A DNA stretch of 64,000 nt from Mastigamoeba balamuthi (lineage: Eukaryota; Evosea; Mastigamoebida; Mastigamoebidae), in NCBI GenBank assembly GCA_902651635.1, contig CACRSC010000026.1, forward strand, positions 310,005 to 374,004. The letters run 5' to 3'. Made by a program: the position numbers and the translations under genes. The notes beneath the pieces are model-generated. The model saw only the letters and a program-made list of their open reading frames with translations, did not search any database and was not told where the DNA came from. Shown here in pieces: positions 29,376-41,600 of the stretch (positions within the stretch are counted from its first letter, which is position 1; each line of letters opens with the position of its first letter).

Positions 29376-31988
29376 ATGGGCGAGAGCGGCAAGGGGGTCG
29401 ACGTGGACGCGCTGTGGGGCAGGCGAACCGAGTTCCTGGGGCTGGTGGAGTACTCTGGCGACGACTCCTGCGCCGCCTTTGTCCGCGACGTCTTCGGGTC
29501 GCAGTTGGCCCTCCCTCTCCGGGCACCGCAGGGCGCACAGGCACCTCCAGCACAGCCCTCGCAGCCACAGCAGCCAGAGCAGCAGCAGCCCGCACAGGAG
29601 GAGCAGACGCAGCCGGAGCACAGGCAGGCCCTGCAGCAGCAGCAGGAGCAGGAGATGCAGCTGCAGCTGGAGCACCTGCGGAGGCGGCAGCAGCAGGAGG
29701 ACGGCCAGCACCACGAGCTGCTGAAGCTGCCGCCGGGCACGCTGATCAAGGTCGCCGTCAGGGCCTCGGGGTCGCCCGCGCGCTGGGTCGCCATGGCGGC
29801 CGACGGCTGCTCCGCGGTGCCCCTGGCCTTCCCTGGCAGGTGCGAGCCATTCCGCCCCATTTTCTCTCTCTTTCCTCGCCCCGCATCACTTGACATGAAA
29901 TGGAGTTTCCCCCCCACTCTGCCTACGTCACTGCACACGTCAGCGCGAGAAATTCCACGGGCAATTCCAGGCCCCTTCTCCTCCCCTTCTCTCTCCCCCC
30001 TCATCGCCTCTCTACGCAGCGCTATCAGTGCGGCCTACGGGCTGGCGTGCAAGAACGGCGTGGACCCCGCGTTCCCCGGCGACGTGCTGGCCGAGGTGCG
30101 GGCGCTCGTGGAGAGCCCGGGCCTGGACGACACGTCCCTGCGCGACCTGGCCCACCTGCCCTTCGTGACCATCGACAACGCCGACAGCCGCGACCTCGAC
30201 CAGGCCATGTACCTCCGCCGCCGCGCCTCCGGCGGCTATGATGTCTTCTACGCCCTGGCCGACGCCTCGCACTACGTCCGCCCGGGCACCGCCCTCTTCC
30301 GCGAGGCCCTGCGCCGCGGCTCGAGCTACTACCTGCCCGGCTTCGCTGCGCCCATGCTGCCCCCGGAGCTCAGCGAGGGCCTCGTCTCGCTCAACCAGGG
30401 CGCCCTCAGGCGCGCGCTGGTCTTCGAGATGGCCGTCGGCGCCGGCGGCGAGCTGGCAGAGACGCGCGTCTACCGCGGGCGCGTGGCCAGCAGGCGCAAG
30501 CTGAGCTACGCGGGCGTCCAGCAGTTCTACGACGCGGGCTGCGCAGCCGGGGAGCTCGCGGGGCAGGACTTCAGCGAGACGCTGGCGCTGCTCGCGGAGC
30601 TCGGGCGCCTGCGCATGGCCGACGCCGTCGAGCGCAGCGTCGTCAGGTTCCAGCGCGCGGAGCTCGGCGTCGGCACGCGCGGGCCGGGCGCCTCGTTCAG
30701 CCTCGTCTGCGACGCCCGCATCGACTGCGAGAAGTACAACGAGCAGATCTCCCTCCTCTGCAACATCGCCGGCGCCCGCATCATGCTCGACGGCGGCGCC
30801 GCCTCCAGGGTCCGTGCCACCTCCCCTGGGGGCCCGGGCTGACGCGGCGTCCCGCTCAACGCGCAGGACGGCGCGATATGGCGGGTGCACGCGGAGCCGC
30901 CGGAGCAGCGGCTGGCGTCGTTCCAGAGGTTCACGGAGCGGCTCGCGGAGGTGCGCGGGGACCCGGCGCTCGCGTGGCGCAGGCGCGAGGGCGGCGAGCG
31001 CATGGCCGACTTCCTGGCGCGCCTGCCCGCCGACAGCCGCGCGGCGCGGGCGCTGCACAGGGCCGCCATGATGACCAACGTCGCCGCTGAGGTCGGCGTG
31101 GAGCCCGGGCCCCACTTTGGCGTCGGCGCAGAGGTCTACGCGCGCTTCTCGAGCCCCATGCGCGAGATCGAGGGCACCTGGCTGCACCGCGAGCTCGTCG
31201 AGCTGCTCGGCATCGAGAAGGAGCACGCCGACGTGCGGCTGCGCGCCTCGGTCGTCGAGAGGTAACCGCCAGCCGCGACTCTCTTTCTGCTCTGATTCCC
31301 CCGTGCTCTTCTTGGCAGCGCGCGGGCAGCGAGGCGCCTGCAGGGGCAGCTGACCAAGGACGCCAACCGCCTGGCCATTGACGCGGTGTTCGCGGGCGAC
31401 CTCGCGTGGCCGCCGGCGGCGAGGCCCGTGCGGCGCGGGACGGTGCTGGGCATCGGGCGCGACAAGCAGCGCGTCTACGTGGAGCTCGACAACCCGCCCG
31501 TCGAGGTCAAGATGTACCTCGGCCGCCTCGAGCAGCGCACCGGGCGCCCCTACGACATCGACCGCGAGGCCGCCAGTGTCCGCATCGGCGACACGCTCAT
31601 CCGCGTCGGCGACGCTGTGGGGCTCCGCGTGGTGGCGGGCGCGTCGGCTGACGAGCCGTGGATCGTGGAGCCCGTCTGCGGCCCCGTGGCCGACGCGTAC
31701 AGGGCGGTGGCGTCGACCAAGGACGCGGCTGCAGCGGCGGGCAGGGACCAGGAGCGCGGGAGGAGGAGGCTCGAGCCCGTGGCGGCGTGCGACGCGGGGG
31801 CGCAGATGCAGCAGGTGAGGGAGAGGTCGCGGTCGAGGTCCAGGTCCCCGTTCGGGCCGCGGCTGGCCGAGCCCCCCAAGCCGCACTGGATACACGTGGT
31901 GAGGAGGGACCAGCAACAGCAGCAGCCGCAGTCTGCTGTGGTTACTGTGGTCCCTCCGCCGCCTCAAGCACAGCCTGTGGAGGCGTGA
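29376..31988 (+). CDS. RNase II/RNB-family exoribonuclease, bacterial-type
   Basis: RNB enzymes degrade RNA 3' to 5'. Exons 29376-29839, 30020-30809, 30867-31261 and 31319-31988. The RNB core begins LAHLPFVTIDNADSRDLDQA with catalytic-type aspartates, followed by YDVFYALADASHYVRPGTAL, REALRRGSSYYLPGF, PPELSEGLVSLNQGALRRAL and YNEQISLLCNIAGARIM. The DLDQA form and the LSEGLVSLN block resemble bacterial RNase II relatives more than eukaryotic Dis3, which has DxDDA. A polyglutamine/proline insert lies near the N-terminus, and the C-terminus adds an S1-like strand-rich stretch (RRGTVLGIGRDKQRVYVELD), an Arg-Ser repeat and Gln/Pro tails, giving it eukaryotic trimmings. Acquisition from bacteria followed by intron gain is a reasonable inference. 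Confidence 0.88.
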
Positions 31989-32556
31989 CCAAGAATCGAT
32001 CAACTGAAATAGTGGAACAGGGTCACCACCAATCCCGAACCAGTTCATACAGATTCAAATTTGTGAGCATAGCTCTAATGCGGATCATGTGCTGCTGGCC
32101 GTGCAAGTTCGCGGTACAGGTAGCCTGACACAACACCATTGCTCTGTCATGTTGGAAAGCAGCTACTATTTTGATGACTTCTCCTACTACAACATGACAT
32201 TGATGCGGGACGAGATCATCCAGGGGTTGGGTTCTGCGACGGTATGCACCACGCCAGGAGCAGGGCGCACAGGCTCATAGTACGCCCCTGGGTAAGTGAG
32301 CAGTCTGCGTCCCGGAATCACATGGGGCACAACCACGGGACAGCCAGAAGAGGCGGGGGGCAGTCATGAATCTGCAAACAAGGACAGACGTCGTTGCCAC
32401 GCCAGGCGCAAGCACAGCCAGAGGTGACCAGAACAGAAAAGAAAAACGGCTTTATGTGAGGAGTGCTTGTGGTTACTGCGGGGCTGCTCTGAGTTCCTGT
32501 GCTCCGAGTGCCTCCCAGCGCGCAAGCAGCTCCCAGCGCGATGCTCGTCCTCCCTG
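31989..32556. other. Intergenic spacer, convergent genes
   Basis: No exon is supported. An 18-base word starting TGCACCACGCCAGG at 32245-32262 recurs at 63098-63115. Confidence 0.4.
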
Positions 32557-33184
32557 TCAGAGGCGCAGGTGCGTTTCCACGGCTTTGCGCAAGCCGGCCT
32601 TGTCGACGCCGACGACCTCGGCGAGCATGCGACCTCCCCTGTAGACCCTGAAGGTGGGGAACGCGCTGACGCCCTCGCTCTCGATGACGCTCTCGAGGTC
32701 GTCCCCGTTCACCTTGGCGAAGAGCGTGTCCTCCCCAAACTCAGCAGCCATCGCGTCGACCACTGGCGCCATCTGCTTGCACGGGGCGCACCCTGCGTAC
32801 AACACAACGACGTTCTTCGATTATCGACGAGTGACGTTGGGAGAAACGGAAATCGCGTGGAGCTGTCCCCTCACACGTGGCGTAGAAATCGACGACGGCG
32901 AGGCACTCGGAGTTGACGACGTCGCGGAACTCCTCTGGGGTCTTGACGTGGCGCACGGGCACGGGCACAGGGGCCGCCGCTGCGGGAGACGGCGACCTGT
33001 TGGCGTTGAGCTGCGAGGCGTACCACGAGTTGGGCGACTTGGCCTGGGCTGGCTGGTGCCTCGGGCACGTGCACCTCTCCTCCTCGGCCACCTGCGCACG
33101 AGGGGAGGGGGGTGAGCAGGTGCCCCGTGAGGGCTGTCGTGGTGTGGTGTGCATGTGTGCGTTTGTTTGCCTTGGCATCTTCAT
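32557..33184 (-). CDS. Thioredoxin-fold protein, WCAPC active site
   Basis: The last two exons (33091-32875 and 32792-32557) join so that the codon split makes Trp: FYAT-W-CAPCKQMAPVVDAM. The fold continues with FAKVNGDDLESVIESEGVSA, FPTFRVYRGGRML and a final helix, as in thioredoxins (cis-Pro in AFPT). WCAPC replaces the commoner WCGPC, as in some bacterial and plastid forms. The N-terminal extension of about 40-70 residues includes ERCTCPRHQPAQ and a Pro/Ala stretch and is not a standard targeting peptide. The start at 33184 (MKMPRQ) is a guess; the frame is open farther upstream. It probably acts as a disulfide reductase. Confidence 0.85.
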
Positions 33185-33815
33185 TTTGGGCCTATCGGAG
33201 GTATTCTCGAAACCTTCCTCGTGAGGCCGTAGAAAGAGCAGTGTGTCTGCCCTGACACTTGCGAGCGACAACACAAAGGGCGCATGATAATGATCGCAGA
33301 TGCCCCGCACGGCTGGGCAGGGCAGTGCCACTCCCCCACCCCTCCATCGCCGAGAAGCACCCGAGAGGAAGCGATCTTTGGCGCATAAACGTCACAATTC
33401 ACGGAAAAGAGAGCAACAGAAGGTGAGTGTCTCAAGAAGAGCGGTTCGTCCACTGTGCGGCGTTTGTGACTGCGGGGGCGGGCGCGGGGGCACACGGACC
33501 CTGCTCATGACCATCTCCGCGTGGCGGCCACACCCAGCCCACGTGGTCTTGCCGCAAATACGACACCTCGTCGGGTAGCACATGCTTCTGCGTGCGGGCG
33601 AGCGGCGGGAAACCGGAGCACAATGAAAGCACTGCGGAGAATATGTGCTGAAAGATTCTCGCCAGAAATATCGGCATAATGACGTGACCTCCACACCACA
33701 CCACCCCCTTTTTCTCTTCCACCACACATTTTGTTGCACCGCCCTCTGTGTGGTGTGGAAGCCAAGAGCGCGTGGTGGAAAAGTACCCCCCCCTTTCCCG
33801 TTTGTACTCAGCCAG
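33185..33815. other. Divergent spacer upstream of thioredoxin and ZIP genes
   Basis: No exon can be supported. The 150 bases before the ZIP start are C/T-rich and contain an AAATATCG word near 33654. Confidence 0.4.
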
Positions 33816-35128
33816 ATGGACTGTGCCACCGACGCCTGCCTCGCCCTCGCCGACAACAGCTCCTCGTCCGCCGAGGGCTCCCCGGCCTCCTCCTCGGGCG
33901 CGCTGACGCTGCGCGTGGTCGCCCTCTTCGTCGTGCTGGCCGCGGGCTTCACGGGCGTCGCCTCCCCGATGTTCGCCAAGCGCTCGCCCTCGTCGCCGGT
34001 CTTCACGATCTGCAAGACGTTCGGCGCCGGCATCATACTCGGCACCGCCTGTGCGTCAGCCTCCGACACGCCCCATACGCCGTTTCGGATTACGATTACG
34101 TATTTGTTCAACCGAAGCGTTCGTTTGGGCCCCCCGGTTATGCGAGCGGATTCGAGCGAGTCTCAACGGTCTTCTTTTCCACGGCGCAGTCATACACGTG
34201 CTTCCGGACGCCAGCGAGACGATGGAGCAGGCGATGCCGGACGTGGACTACCCGGTCTCGCAGTCGCTGGCGCTGGCAGCGGTCATGGTGACGCTGGCCA
34301 TCGAGCAGCTGGCGGCCATGTACTTCTCGCGGGAGCACTCGCAGAGCGGGCACTCGTGCAAGAACGGCGGCCAGTGCGAGGCGACGGGCCAGGTCAACGC
34401 CGACAAGGCCAACGAGAACACGGGCCTGCTGGGCAAGCAGAGGGAGCAGGAGAGCACCGAGGGGCCCACGAACGAGGAGGCCATGGACTCGGTGACGCAC
34501 CGCCTGCACCACCACCACCAGCACCAGCACTCGGCCCTCGTCGCCGACGGCGGGAGGTCGTTTGTCATCGCCCACGTCCTCGAGATCGGAATCGGCATCC
34601 ACTCGGTAGGCTTCTCTCGTCCGGGTTTTCGCGGGTGTCTGACGGGTCTGCAGGTGATCATCGGGATGGCTCTGGGAGTGTCGGCGGACTCGTCCGAGGT
34701 CAGGGCGCTGCTCATCGCGCTGTCGTTCCACCAGCTGTTCGAGGGCATGGCGTTGGGTGTGTGCGTGCTCGAGGCGTCGCTGGGCCTTGCCCGCCGAGTC
34801 CTCGCGGTGCTCATCTTCACGCTGGCGACACCGCTCGGCATCGCCATCGGCATCTGGCTCTCGTCGCGCAGCGCGGCTGACTCAACCAGCTCGCTGCTTA
34901 CGCAGTGTATCCTCGACTCGCTGAGCGCTGGTATTCTTATCTACATGGCTCTGGTCGATATGGTAAGTTCCCAGTTCCCGTCCAATAGCTTCCGACACAG
35001 ATTCCCGCGGTCAACAGGTGTCCGAGGACTTCCACGCCAGCAAGAAGGGACCGGGGATCCAGTTCTGCATGCTTGTGGCTCTCATTCTTGGTGGAACTGT
35101 GATGGCCATCATCGGAATATGGGCATAA
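33816..35128 (+). CDS. ZIP-family (SLC39) zinc/metal transporter
   Basis: ZIP proteins move Zn or Fe into the cytosol. Exons 33816-34050, 34190-34605, 34654-34962 and 35018-35128 join in frame. The N-terminus is short and extracellular (NSSSS), followed by LRVVALFVVLAAGFTGVASP, then FGAGIILGTAFIHVLPDA (transmembrane helix 2-3 motif, split by an intron), a cytosolic His-rich loop (HRLHHHHQHQHS), EIGIGIHSVIIGMALGV (helix 4, metal site) and IALSFHQLFEGMALGVCV (helix 5, metal site). Three further helices end at MAIIGIWA. Length of about 350 residues and all metal-binding His are consistent with an active plasma-membrane transporter of the ZIP I/II type. An AATATCT-containing AAAATATCT lies downstream at 35345. 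Confidence 0.93.
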
Positions 35129-35600
35129 GCGAGTGTTGTGAATTTTTCTTTTCGTTGCCTTGCGCGAAACAAGCAAAGGACAACATAAGGACACATGAAA
35201 TTCTCGGAAAAAGAAAAAAAGAAGAATCATACCAGCACGGCAACCCGCAGAGAGAAAATACTCAGATTTCTCCAATTTTGAAAACTCATACGAGTTCATT
35301 ACTAACATCAACCGAATGATAAACACAAGCTCGATTTTTTAAAAAAAATATCTTCGGAATACTGACTGCCTGAAGGTATCTGTTGTCTTGCCTGTTGTCT
35401 CTCGGCACTGCATTGTGGTGGCACTGCGTTGTGTCTCTCTCGGCACTGCCTGAAACTTTGCAGAAACATTGCAGTGCTATGTGCGTCGATACTGTCACGA
35501 AGGGGCAACACCACAAACCAAACGCAGAGAGTTCTCTGTCTGTTCGTCAGTACTGGACTGTTCAGCATGAATTCCTCGAATTTGAGGCCCTTCTGGTTTG
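35129..35600. other. AT-rich spacer with AAAATATCT motif
   Basis: No gene. AAAATATCT occurs at 35345-35353 within an A-run. The tract GGCACTGC is repeated at about 35404, 35420 and 35440. Confidence 0.4.
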
Positions 35601-36060
35601 TTTCATCTCCACAGGTCGACGGAGGTGTTGCGTGCCCAACTCACGCCAACGTTCTGTGGGGGCCACTCGACCCACCTGGCTTCGCTCATCTCGCGGTCGA
35701 TCTGGCTCGCCGGCGCGACTTCTGCAGGAAGTCACTCTCGGTGGCCACGAAGTTGGAGTGGTGGATCCACTCAATCTTCCTCCACAGCTGCTCGTCCGCA
35801 TTCCTCAGAATGTTGTAGCTCTCCTCGTGGAGCTCACGCATCGCGGCCTGGTAGGCCCCCTTGGTCTTGTGGAGGAGCAGATGGCCACCGAATCCCGAAA
35901 TTGGCTCGCCCTTTTCTTTATGAGCGCCAGCCACAGGACAGTCCCGTCCGGGCGGCGGTGCATGAGCTGCATGCTGTCGCTGACGGCCTTGGACAGGCTC
36001 TGAACCAGCTGCGAGACCTTGGGGTACTTGAATTAGAACCACTCCTTGGCCTCCTCGACC
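35600..36060 (-). pseudogene. Remnant of a helical protein gene, unknown family
   Basis: Minus-strand frames contain protein-like helical segments: KVSQLVQSLSKAVSDSMQLM, ALIKKRASQFRDS, KGAYQAAMRELHEESYNILR, NADEQLWRKIEWIHHSNFVA and ASQIDREMSEARW. They lie in order but in different frames, and no intron of normal size with correct signals joins them all. This suggests a decayed gene, or a gene with an intron pattern I could not resolve. I recognise no family. Confidence 0.4.
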
Positions 36061-37245
36061 ACAACACCGAGAGACGCGCGCCACCGAGCGCGTCCGGCGG
36101 CTCTGCCTGCTCTGTGAGCTCCTGTGCATGCCGCGGAGTTGGCGCAACGACCTGTGGGGCCCCACGGAGCAGACTTGAAGTGGCACTCGGACTCGAGGGT
36201 CGGGGATGGGCTGGCGATACTGGGGGACGGGGCGCCTGCGATGTGACAAAGCAGAACTGCTTGCCGTTTATTTTGTGCTCTCTTTCTTGTCGATGTCTTG
36301 GGGGGCTGCGGGGCACCGGGGCGGATGTTTCTCAAGTGGAGCAGAGAGCTTGTGCTGTGTGCTGTGCGGGTGCTGTGGTGCGTGTGCGTGGTCCCCCACT
36401 GGCTGTGTTGCCGTTGGCACTGCTTCTGTGGCACATGCGGCAGCAGCACACAGCGAGAAGAGCACCACGTCGCCTGCCACTGCGCCCCCCCCACACGCGC
36501 GAGCGTGCTGGTCGTCGGCAGAGTGCGCGTTCAGGTGTGTGAATACTACTACAAAAGAGTTAAACCAAAAGTATGCAGGAAAGAGAGCAATAAATGCAGC
36601 AGCAGAAACACGACGCTCTTTGGCAAAGAAGTGGTCTCATATCAACAAGCTCATTGTTTATGGTTAGGAGATAGAGACAATAAAGGGATCAATGGTGAAG
36701 ATTTGGCTGACCAAGTAATAAGGAGGAAATCAGGCAAAGTTGAAAAGCTGAGGAGGTGAGGGGTACAGCCCTCAGGCAGGTGAGTGGCTCGACCAGTGGA
36801 CCTGCCCAGTATCACGGCGATTGAGTTGCATACTATGTGTTGTGTGCAGGCAGCTCCACCCCTTCCGAGGAACACCCACGTGGCCTCGAGAAAGTGAAGG
36901 CGAGTGGACAGAGCTCTCTGTGGCCCCGTCTCACGCACAACCAAGTCCTATCAGAACCTGGTCTGATCTGCTTGGAGATTTAGTAGCTTCTCATCAGAAA
37001 TTATTCATCTTGTTGTTGTAAAGGTCACAGACAGAATTCGCCAATGTGTTGGTGTGTTGTTTGTATGTTCACTCGTTCTGTTCTGACTTGGCCAGGCCAA
37101 AATTCACGGTACTGCCCCACAGGAGGACGCGATCCGATCAGCCACGTCGGTCTGTTCCCATGAGAAGTCCGGTTCGCGCCTTCCGAAGTGCCCTGTGGAA
37201 TCTCACTGTGAGTGCCGTCAACCCTGCTCCATTACTGTCAGATGT
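36061..37245. other. Long spacer, no gene seen
   Basis: About 1.2 kb of mixed composition (GT-rich near 36330-36540, AT-rich after 36540) with no frame resembling a protein family and no RNA gene that I can see. Confidence 0.45.
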
Positions 37246-38431
37246 CTAACCATAGTTGGTTGTCCTCTTGAAGATGGGGCGGTCGAGCTGCAGCTCGCGG
37301 ACCATCGCGAAGGGGCGCACATCGAAGAAGTCGTGCACGACCTTCTGGATGGTCTCGCGGGGCACCTTCTGCGTCCCGTGCGGGTCGACGAAGACGCTCA
37401 GGGCGTCGGCGCTGCCGATGGCGTAGGCCAGCTGCACCTCGACCCTGTCGGCCAGCCCCGCAGCCACGAGGTTCTTGGCGATGTACCTCGCGTAGTACGC
37501 GGCGGTCCTGTCGACCTTGGAGGCGTCCTTGCCGCTGAACGCGCCCCCGCCGTGGTTGCCGATGCCGCCGTACGTGTCCTGTATGATCTTGCGGCCCGTG
37601 CAGCCCGTGTCGGCGACGGGCCCGCCGACGACGAAGCGTCCCGTGTTGTTGATGAGCACCGCAGTCCTCTCGTCGAGCCACTTGCCCAGCACGGGGCGCA
37701 CGACCCTCGACAGCACGTCGGCCCTGATCTGCTGCAGCGACACGTCGGGGTCGTGCTGCGCCGCGACGACGACCGTCTCGGCCCTCCTGGGCTTCCCGTC
37801 GGCCCCGTACTCGACCGTCACCTGCGTCTTGCCGTCGGGGCGCAGGTACGGCAGAGTGCCGTCCTTGCGCACGTCTGCGAGGCGCTTGGCGAGGTGCTGG
37901 GCGAGCAGCACGGGCAGGGGCATGAGCTCGGGGGTCTCGTTGGTCGCGTAGCCCGTCATCATTCCCTGGTCGCCCGCGCCGGGCTCCTCGCGGGCCACCG
38001 CCAGCGCGATGTCGGGGCTCTGCTCGTGGATCGACGTCAGCACGCCCACGCTCTGGTAGTCGAACCCGTACTCGGGCTTCGTGTACCCCACCTCCTTGAG
38101 CACTCCGCGGGCTGCAATTGTCGCGGAAGACGCGCCTTAGCCATTTCTATGCGGATTCCGCAGAGCAGACGAACCGATACGGGAGTAGTCGACCGAGGTA
38201 GAAGTGGTGATCTCGCCGGCGATCACGATGAACCCCATGCCCGCGAGCACCTCGCAGGCAACGCGTGCGTGGCTGTCTCCCGTCAGGATCTCGTCGAGTA
38301 TCGTGTCCGCGATCAGGTCGCAGACCTGGATCGCGGGAGATGAGCAGCGGATTTGCGGGGATGGCATCCACCTTGTCGGGGTGGCCCTCGGTGACGGCCT
38401 CGGATGTGAAAACCCAGCCTCCCTTGTCCAT
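37246..38431 (-). CDS. S-adenosylmethionine synthetase
   Basis: The enzyme makes S-adenosylmethionine from methionine and ATP in the cytosol. Exons 38431-38372, 38325-38181 and 38111-37246 join in frame. Motifs are [14 protein letters not shown] (ATP/methionine site, split by an intron), [20 protein letters not shown] (adenosine site), [20 protein letters not shown] and [18 protein letters not shown] (P-loop, with Lys), then [18 protein letters not shown]. At about 357 residues it is slightly short, because the chain stops at TTNYG where most relatives continue HFGR and a few more residues. The product is the methyl donor that the PCIF1-like enzyme would need. No regulatory element is evident. 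Confidence 0.95.
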
Positions 38432-38685
38432 TTCGAGTTTCTTCTGTGACGAATCTGCGCGTCTGGATCGGAGCCTAATGCACGAAATGGCACCTGTCTA
38501 CTCATTCCCAACCCGCTACTGCCGAGCGATTATCTGCATACATGGGCAGTTCGGATTCACAGAGACTCGCATTATCAGACACGTGTGGAGAGGGTGTCCC
38601 GAAGTATGGGTGGGGGAAAGATCAGTGCATTTGTTCTTCTGTTGTTGGCACAACAGATTGGAAAGACCTCCTCGTTCTTTCTCTT

Positions 38686-41600
38686 TTATGGAGACGACAC
38701 AACTGCCCTGGATTTGCGATCACCCGGCCTCTGGAACTCAAAGTGGAACGACTGCGCTGTGTCCCTGTCGCAGTGCGACATCATGGCCACAGGGACCACA
38801 GCCTCGGGACCCAGGTCACCCGAGTCCCTCCCCTGGTCCTGCTCTGCGCTCAGGCCATGCAGAAGCTCGAACTGGCCCAGAGAGGCGAACGTCGACGGCC
38901 ACCTGTGCAGGACCTGAAAGATAGTGGGCCTCTGATCTGGGACGGCCTCCCAGCACTGATACAGCAGCTCAACGACCTCCCTCGGCATGCTGGCATCCGG
39001 CTCTGGATGCTGCGCCATCTGGTTCATCTGCACAGAGCTCGAGGAGCTCTTGTTGAGTGACCCTTTGCCAGACAGTACAGCGGTCACGGGGGAAGCTGGT
39101 TCGGCAGACACACGTTTCGTCTGGAACAGCTCCCACAGAACCACTCCGAGCGCCCAGACGTCCGTGGCAGTCGTCAACACCGACCCACTAGCCACCTCTG
39201 GCGCGGTCCACTCCTCCTCCTTGCGTTCGAGATGCGGCTGCAGGGATGTCGGTGTGTCCTTGGCCACGAACGTCCCCGAGTACCAGAAGTCCGACACTTT
39301 GGTGGTCATCTTGTCATCGATCAAGAGGTTCCGCGTGGAGATGCTTCCATGAACGACAGGCGGGTTGGCAGCATGCAGATACGCGATGCCCTTGACAACG
39401 TCAAATGCAATGGCGATGAGTGAATACACGCCCAGTTGCCCCCTGTTCTTGGCAAGGAAGTCCCTGAGAGACCCTCCTGGCATGAACTCGCAGACAACCC
39501 ACAGCTCTGTCTTCAGCTCGCAGTAGCCCATGAGCATGAGGAGGTTTGGGTGACGCAGTTTGTGCATTAGGGCAATGACCTCCTTGATGGTCGTCAGTTC
39601 TGTCTTGGTGATCTCCTTCTTGTCGATGACCCGGATTGCCACAGTGGTTCCGTGCCAGTCGCCCCTATGTAGCTTCCCAAACTTGCCTTTGCCAACCTGC
39701 TCGTTAATCTCCAGCTCGGGCCTCCGAATGTTGAGGAACGAGAGAGTCCTCTTCGAGTAGGCGAAGATGGCGAGTATCAGGCCCAGAATAAACAGCCCTG
39801 AAACGCCAAGGCTGCAAGCAAGCGCCAGAGTGAGCCCGAGCATCTTTTCCTTGGACTGACGGGACCTGTCATTTGTGTCTCCGCTCTCGGAGCCAGTCAC
39901 TGCTCCTCGAACACTGAAATTCGCTGTGAACGGCTCGACGACAAAGCCATCTGAATCCCACGCGGTTATGTACACCTGATTGAACCCCTGGTTGCTGCAG
40001 GTCATCCCGGCGTTCCCCTTGCAGTCAATGAATGGCCCAATGCGAATTTGTCCGACGTCGAACGACCTCTTCGAGTAAATGGTGTCGGTTATGAGCTTGC
40101 TGGTAACGTCGGTATCGCCTTCTATGGCGCTGAGTACAGTAGAGAGGAATGTGCCTACGAAGAACCCCCGAAATGACGACTCTCCTCTGTCCAACTCGGA
40201 GACCCATTGCTCGTATTGCTGCCTGAGGGGGTTCGACGTCGACAGAATAGCCAGTGGAGGTGTCTTGCAGAGAAGACGAACGCCTGACAGAGCGCCTAGC
40301 GGCGCACCGATCCCCATGAGCGCCCTCAGAAGCATGTCCTCTGGTACGTCGGAGCACAGAACCTTGGTCTTGTTTTTACTTTCAGGTGCGGATTTGAGCA
40401 GAGAGTCGAGGAACTGAGCAGCACATGAGGGCTTCCCAGCGAATATCCACGCGTCCGCCTGAGTGAGTTGTTTTGATAATGGGCCCACTACATTCCCAGC
40501 GAAGGCGTGATCTATGAAATCCTGTCCTCGGTTCATCCTGATGATCGAATCCCAGTACTCTGCTCCGTCCGGATCATTACTGTGAACCACGCCAACTCTG
40601 GCAGTGGGAAGCCGACTCTGGATATATCGAAGCGCCACAGCAACCTCCTGATCCGTTGGCGGCACAATAGAGAAAACGGCTCTCCGGGAAGATGCAATAA
40701 ATACACGAGAGCCGGAGAGCGGGGCAATGATCGGAATGTTGTCGTTGCCATTATCCAGTGCGTATTGAGCCGAGTTTCTATCAACCCCGACAAGAGCATT
40801 GATGCCAGACCGGAGAAGACGCTGGACATTGGCCGTTCCGTTAGATCCTCGAATGGTCTCCGCCCAAATCAGCGGTTCGAGTGGCGAGTGGTCGCTGTTT
40901 GCGGAGGCCAGTGCCGCGCTCAGACCGAGATGGAACATGTTTCCCAGCATGGCCTGCTCCCCGTCCTGCGCCAGTGACACACCCACCAGAGTCCTCCTCG
41001 CCTTTGGAACCATGTGGGCTGTACACACGGGAGAGTGGAATGAAGAGGAAGGGTCCTGGATGAGAGCCCCAGTGCGGAGATCGAGCTTGTTGAAGAACAA
41101 CGAGTGGGATCCCTGATTGCACCAGTCGTCGGCGGTCTGGGGGTGCCTGCCGTCGCCGTAGGGACCGAACACGACCCCGTGGACGTTAAAGGCCCGATGT
41201 GAACGAAACACTGTGTCGAGCAACCTGCCCCGGGTCAGAGGCCACCCGTACAACTCCAGCGACCTGATGGCGGCCATCGTTATGAATCTCCCGATGACGT
41301 AACCCTCGAGTGCGAACGAATCTGTTGTCGTACAGTTGTTCCTGTGCATGGAATCGTTGAACGCCCTGTGTCCCAGCCGTTTTTGAGTGAGGAGAAAGTC
41401 AGGTGGGGGACGCACCCGAGAATGGCTGCACTAGAGACTCCTTGTGGTGTGGGTGCCATCGAGTATACAGAGCAGTCGAGTTCCGATAATCTGTTTCGCG
41501 TTTCCGCGACGAAGCTCCCCCACTCGATTGGCGGGACATTCTGAATGCACAGAAACTTGACTCCGCGGGCGCCCCGAGTAGCCATCTCCCTGATCACTGG

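Noticed and set aside
35383-36003. Plus-strand 206-codon frame
   Set aside because: It runs antisense to the more protein-like helical segments and has no motif or codon support.
39283-39351. Active tyrosine or Ser/Thr kinase
   Set aside because: The HRD Asp, DFG Gly and VAIK Lys are all replaced, so I call it a pseudokinase.
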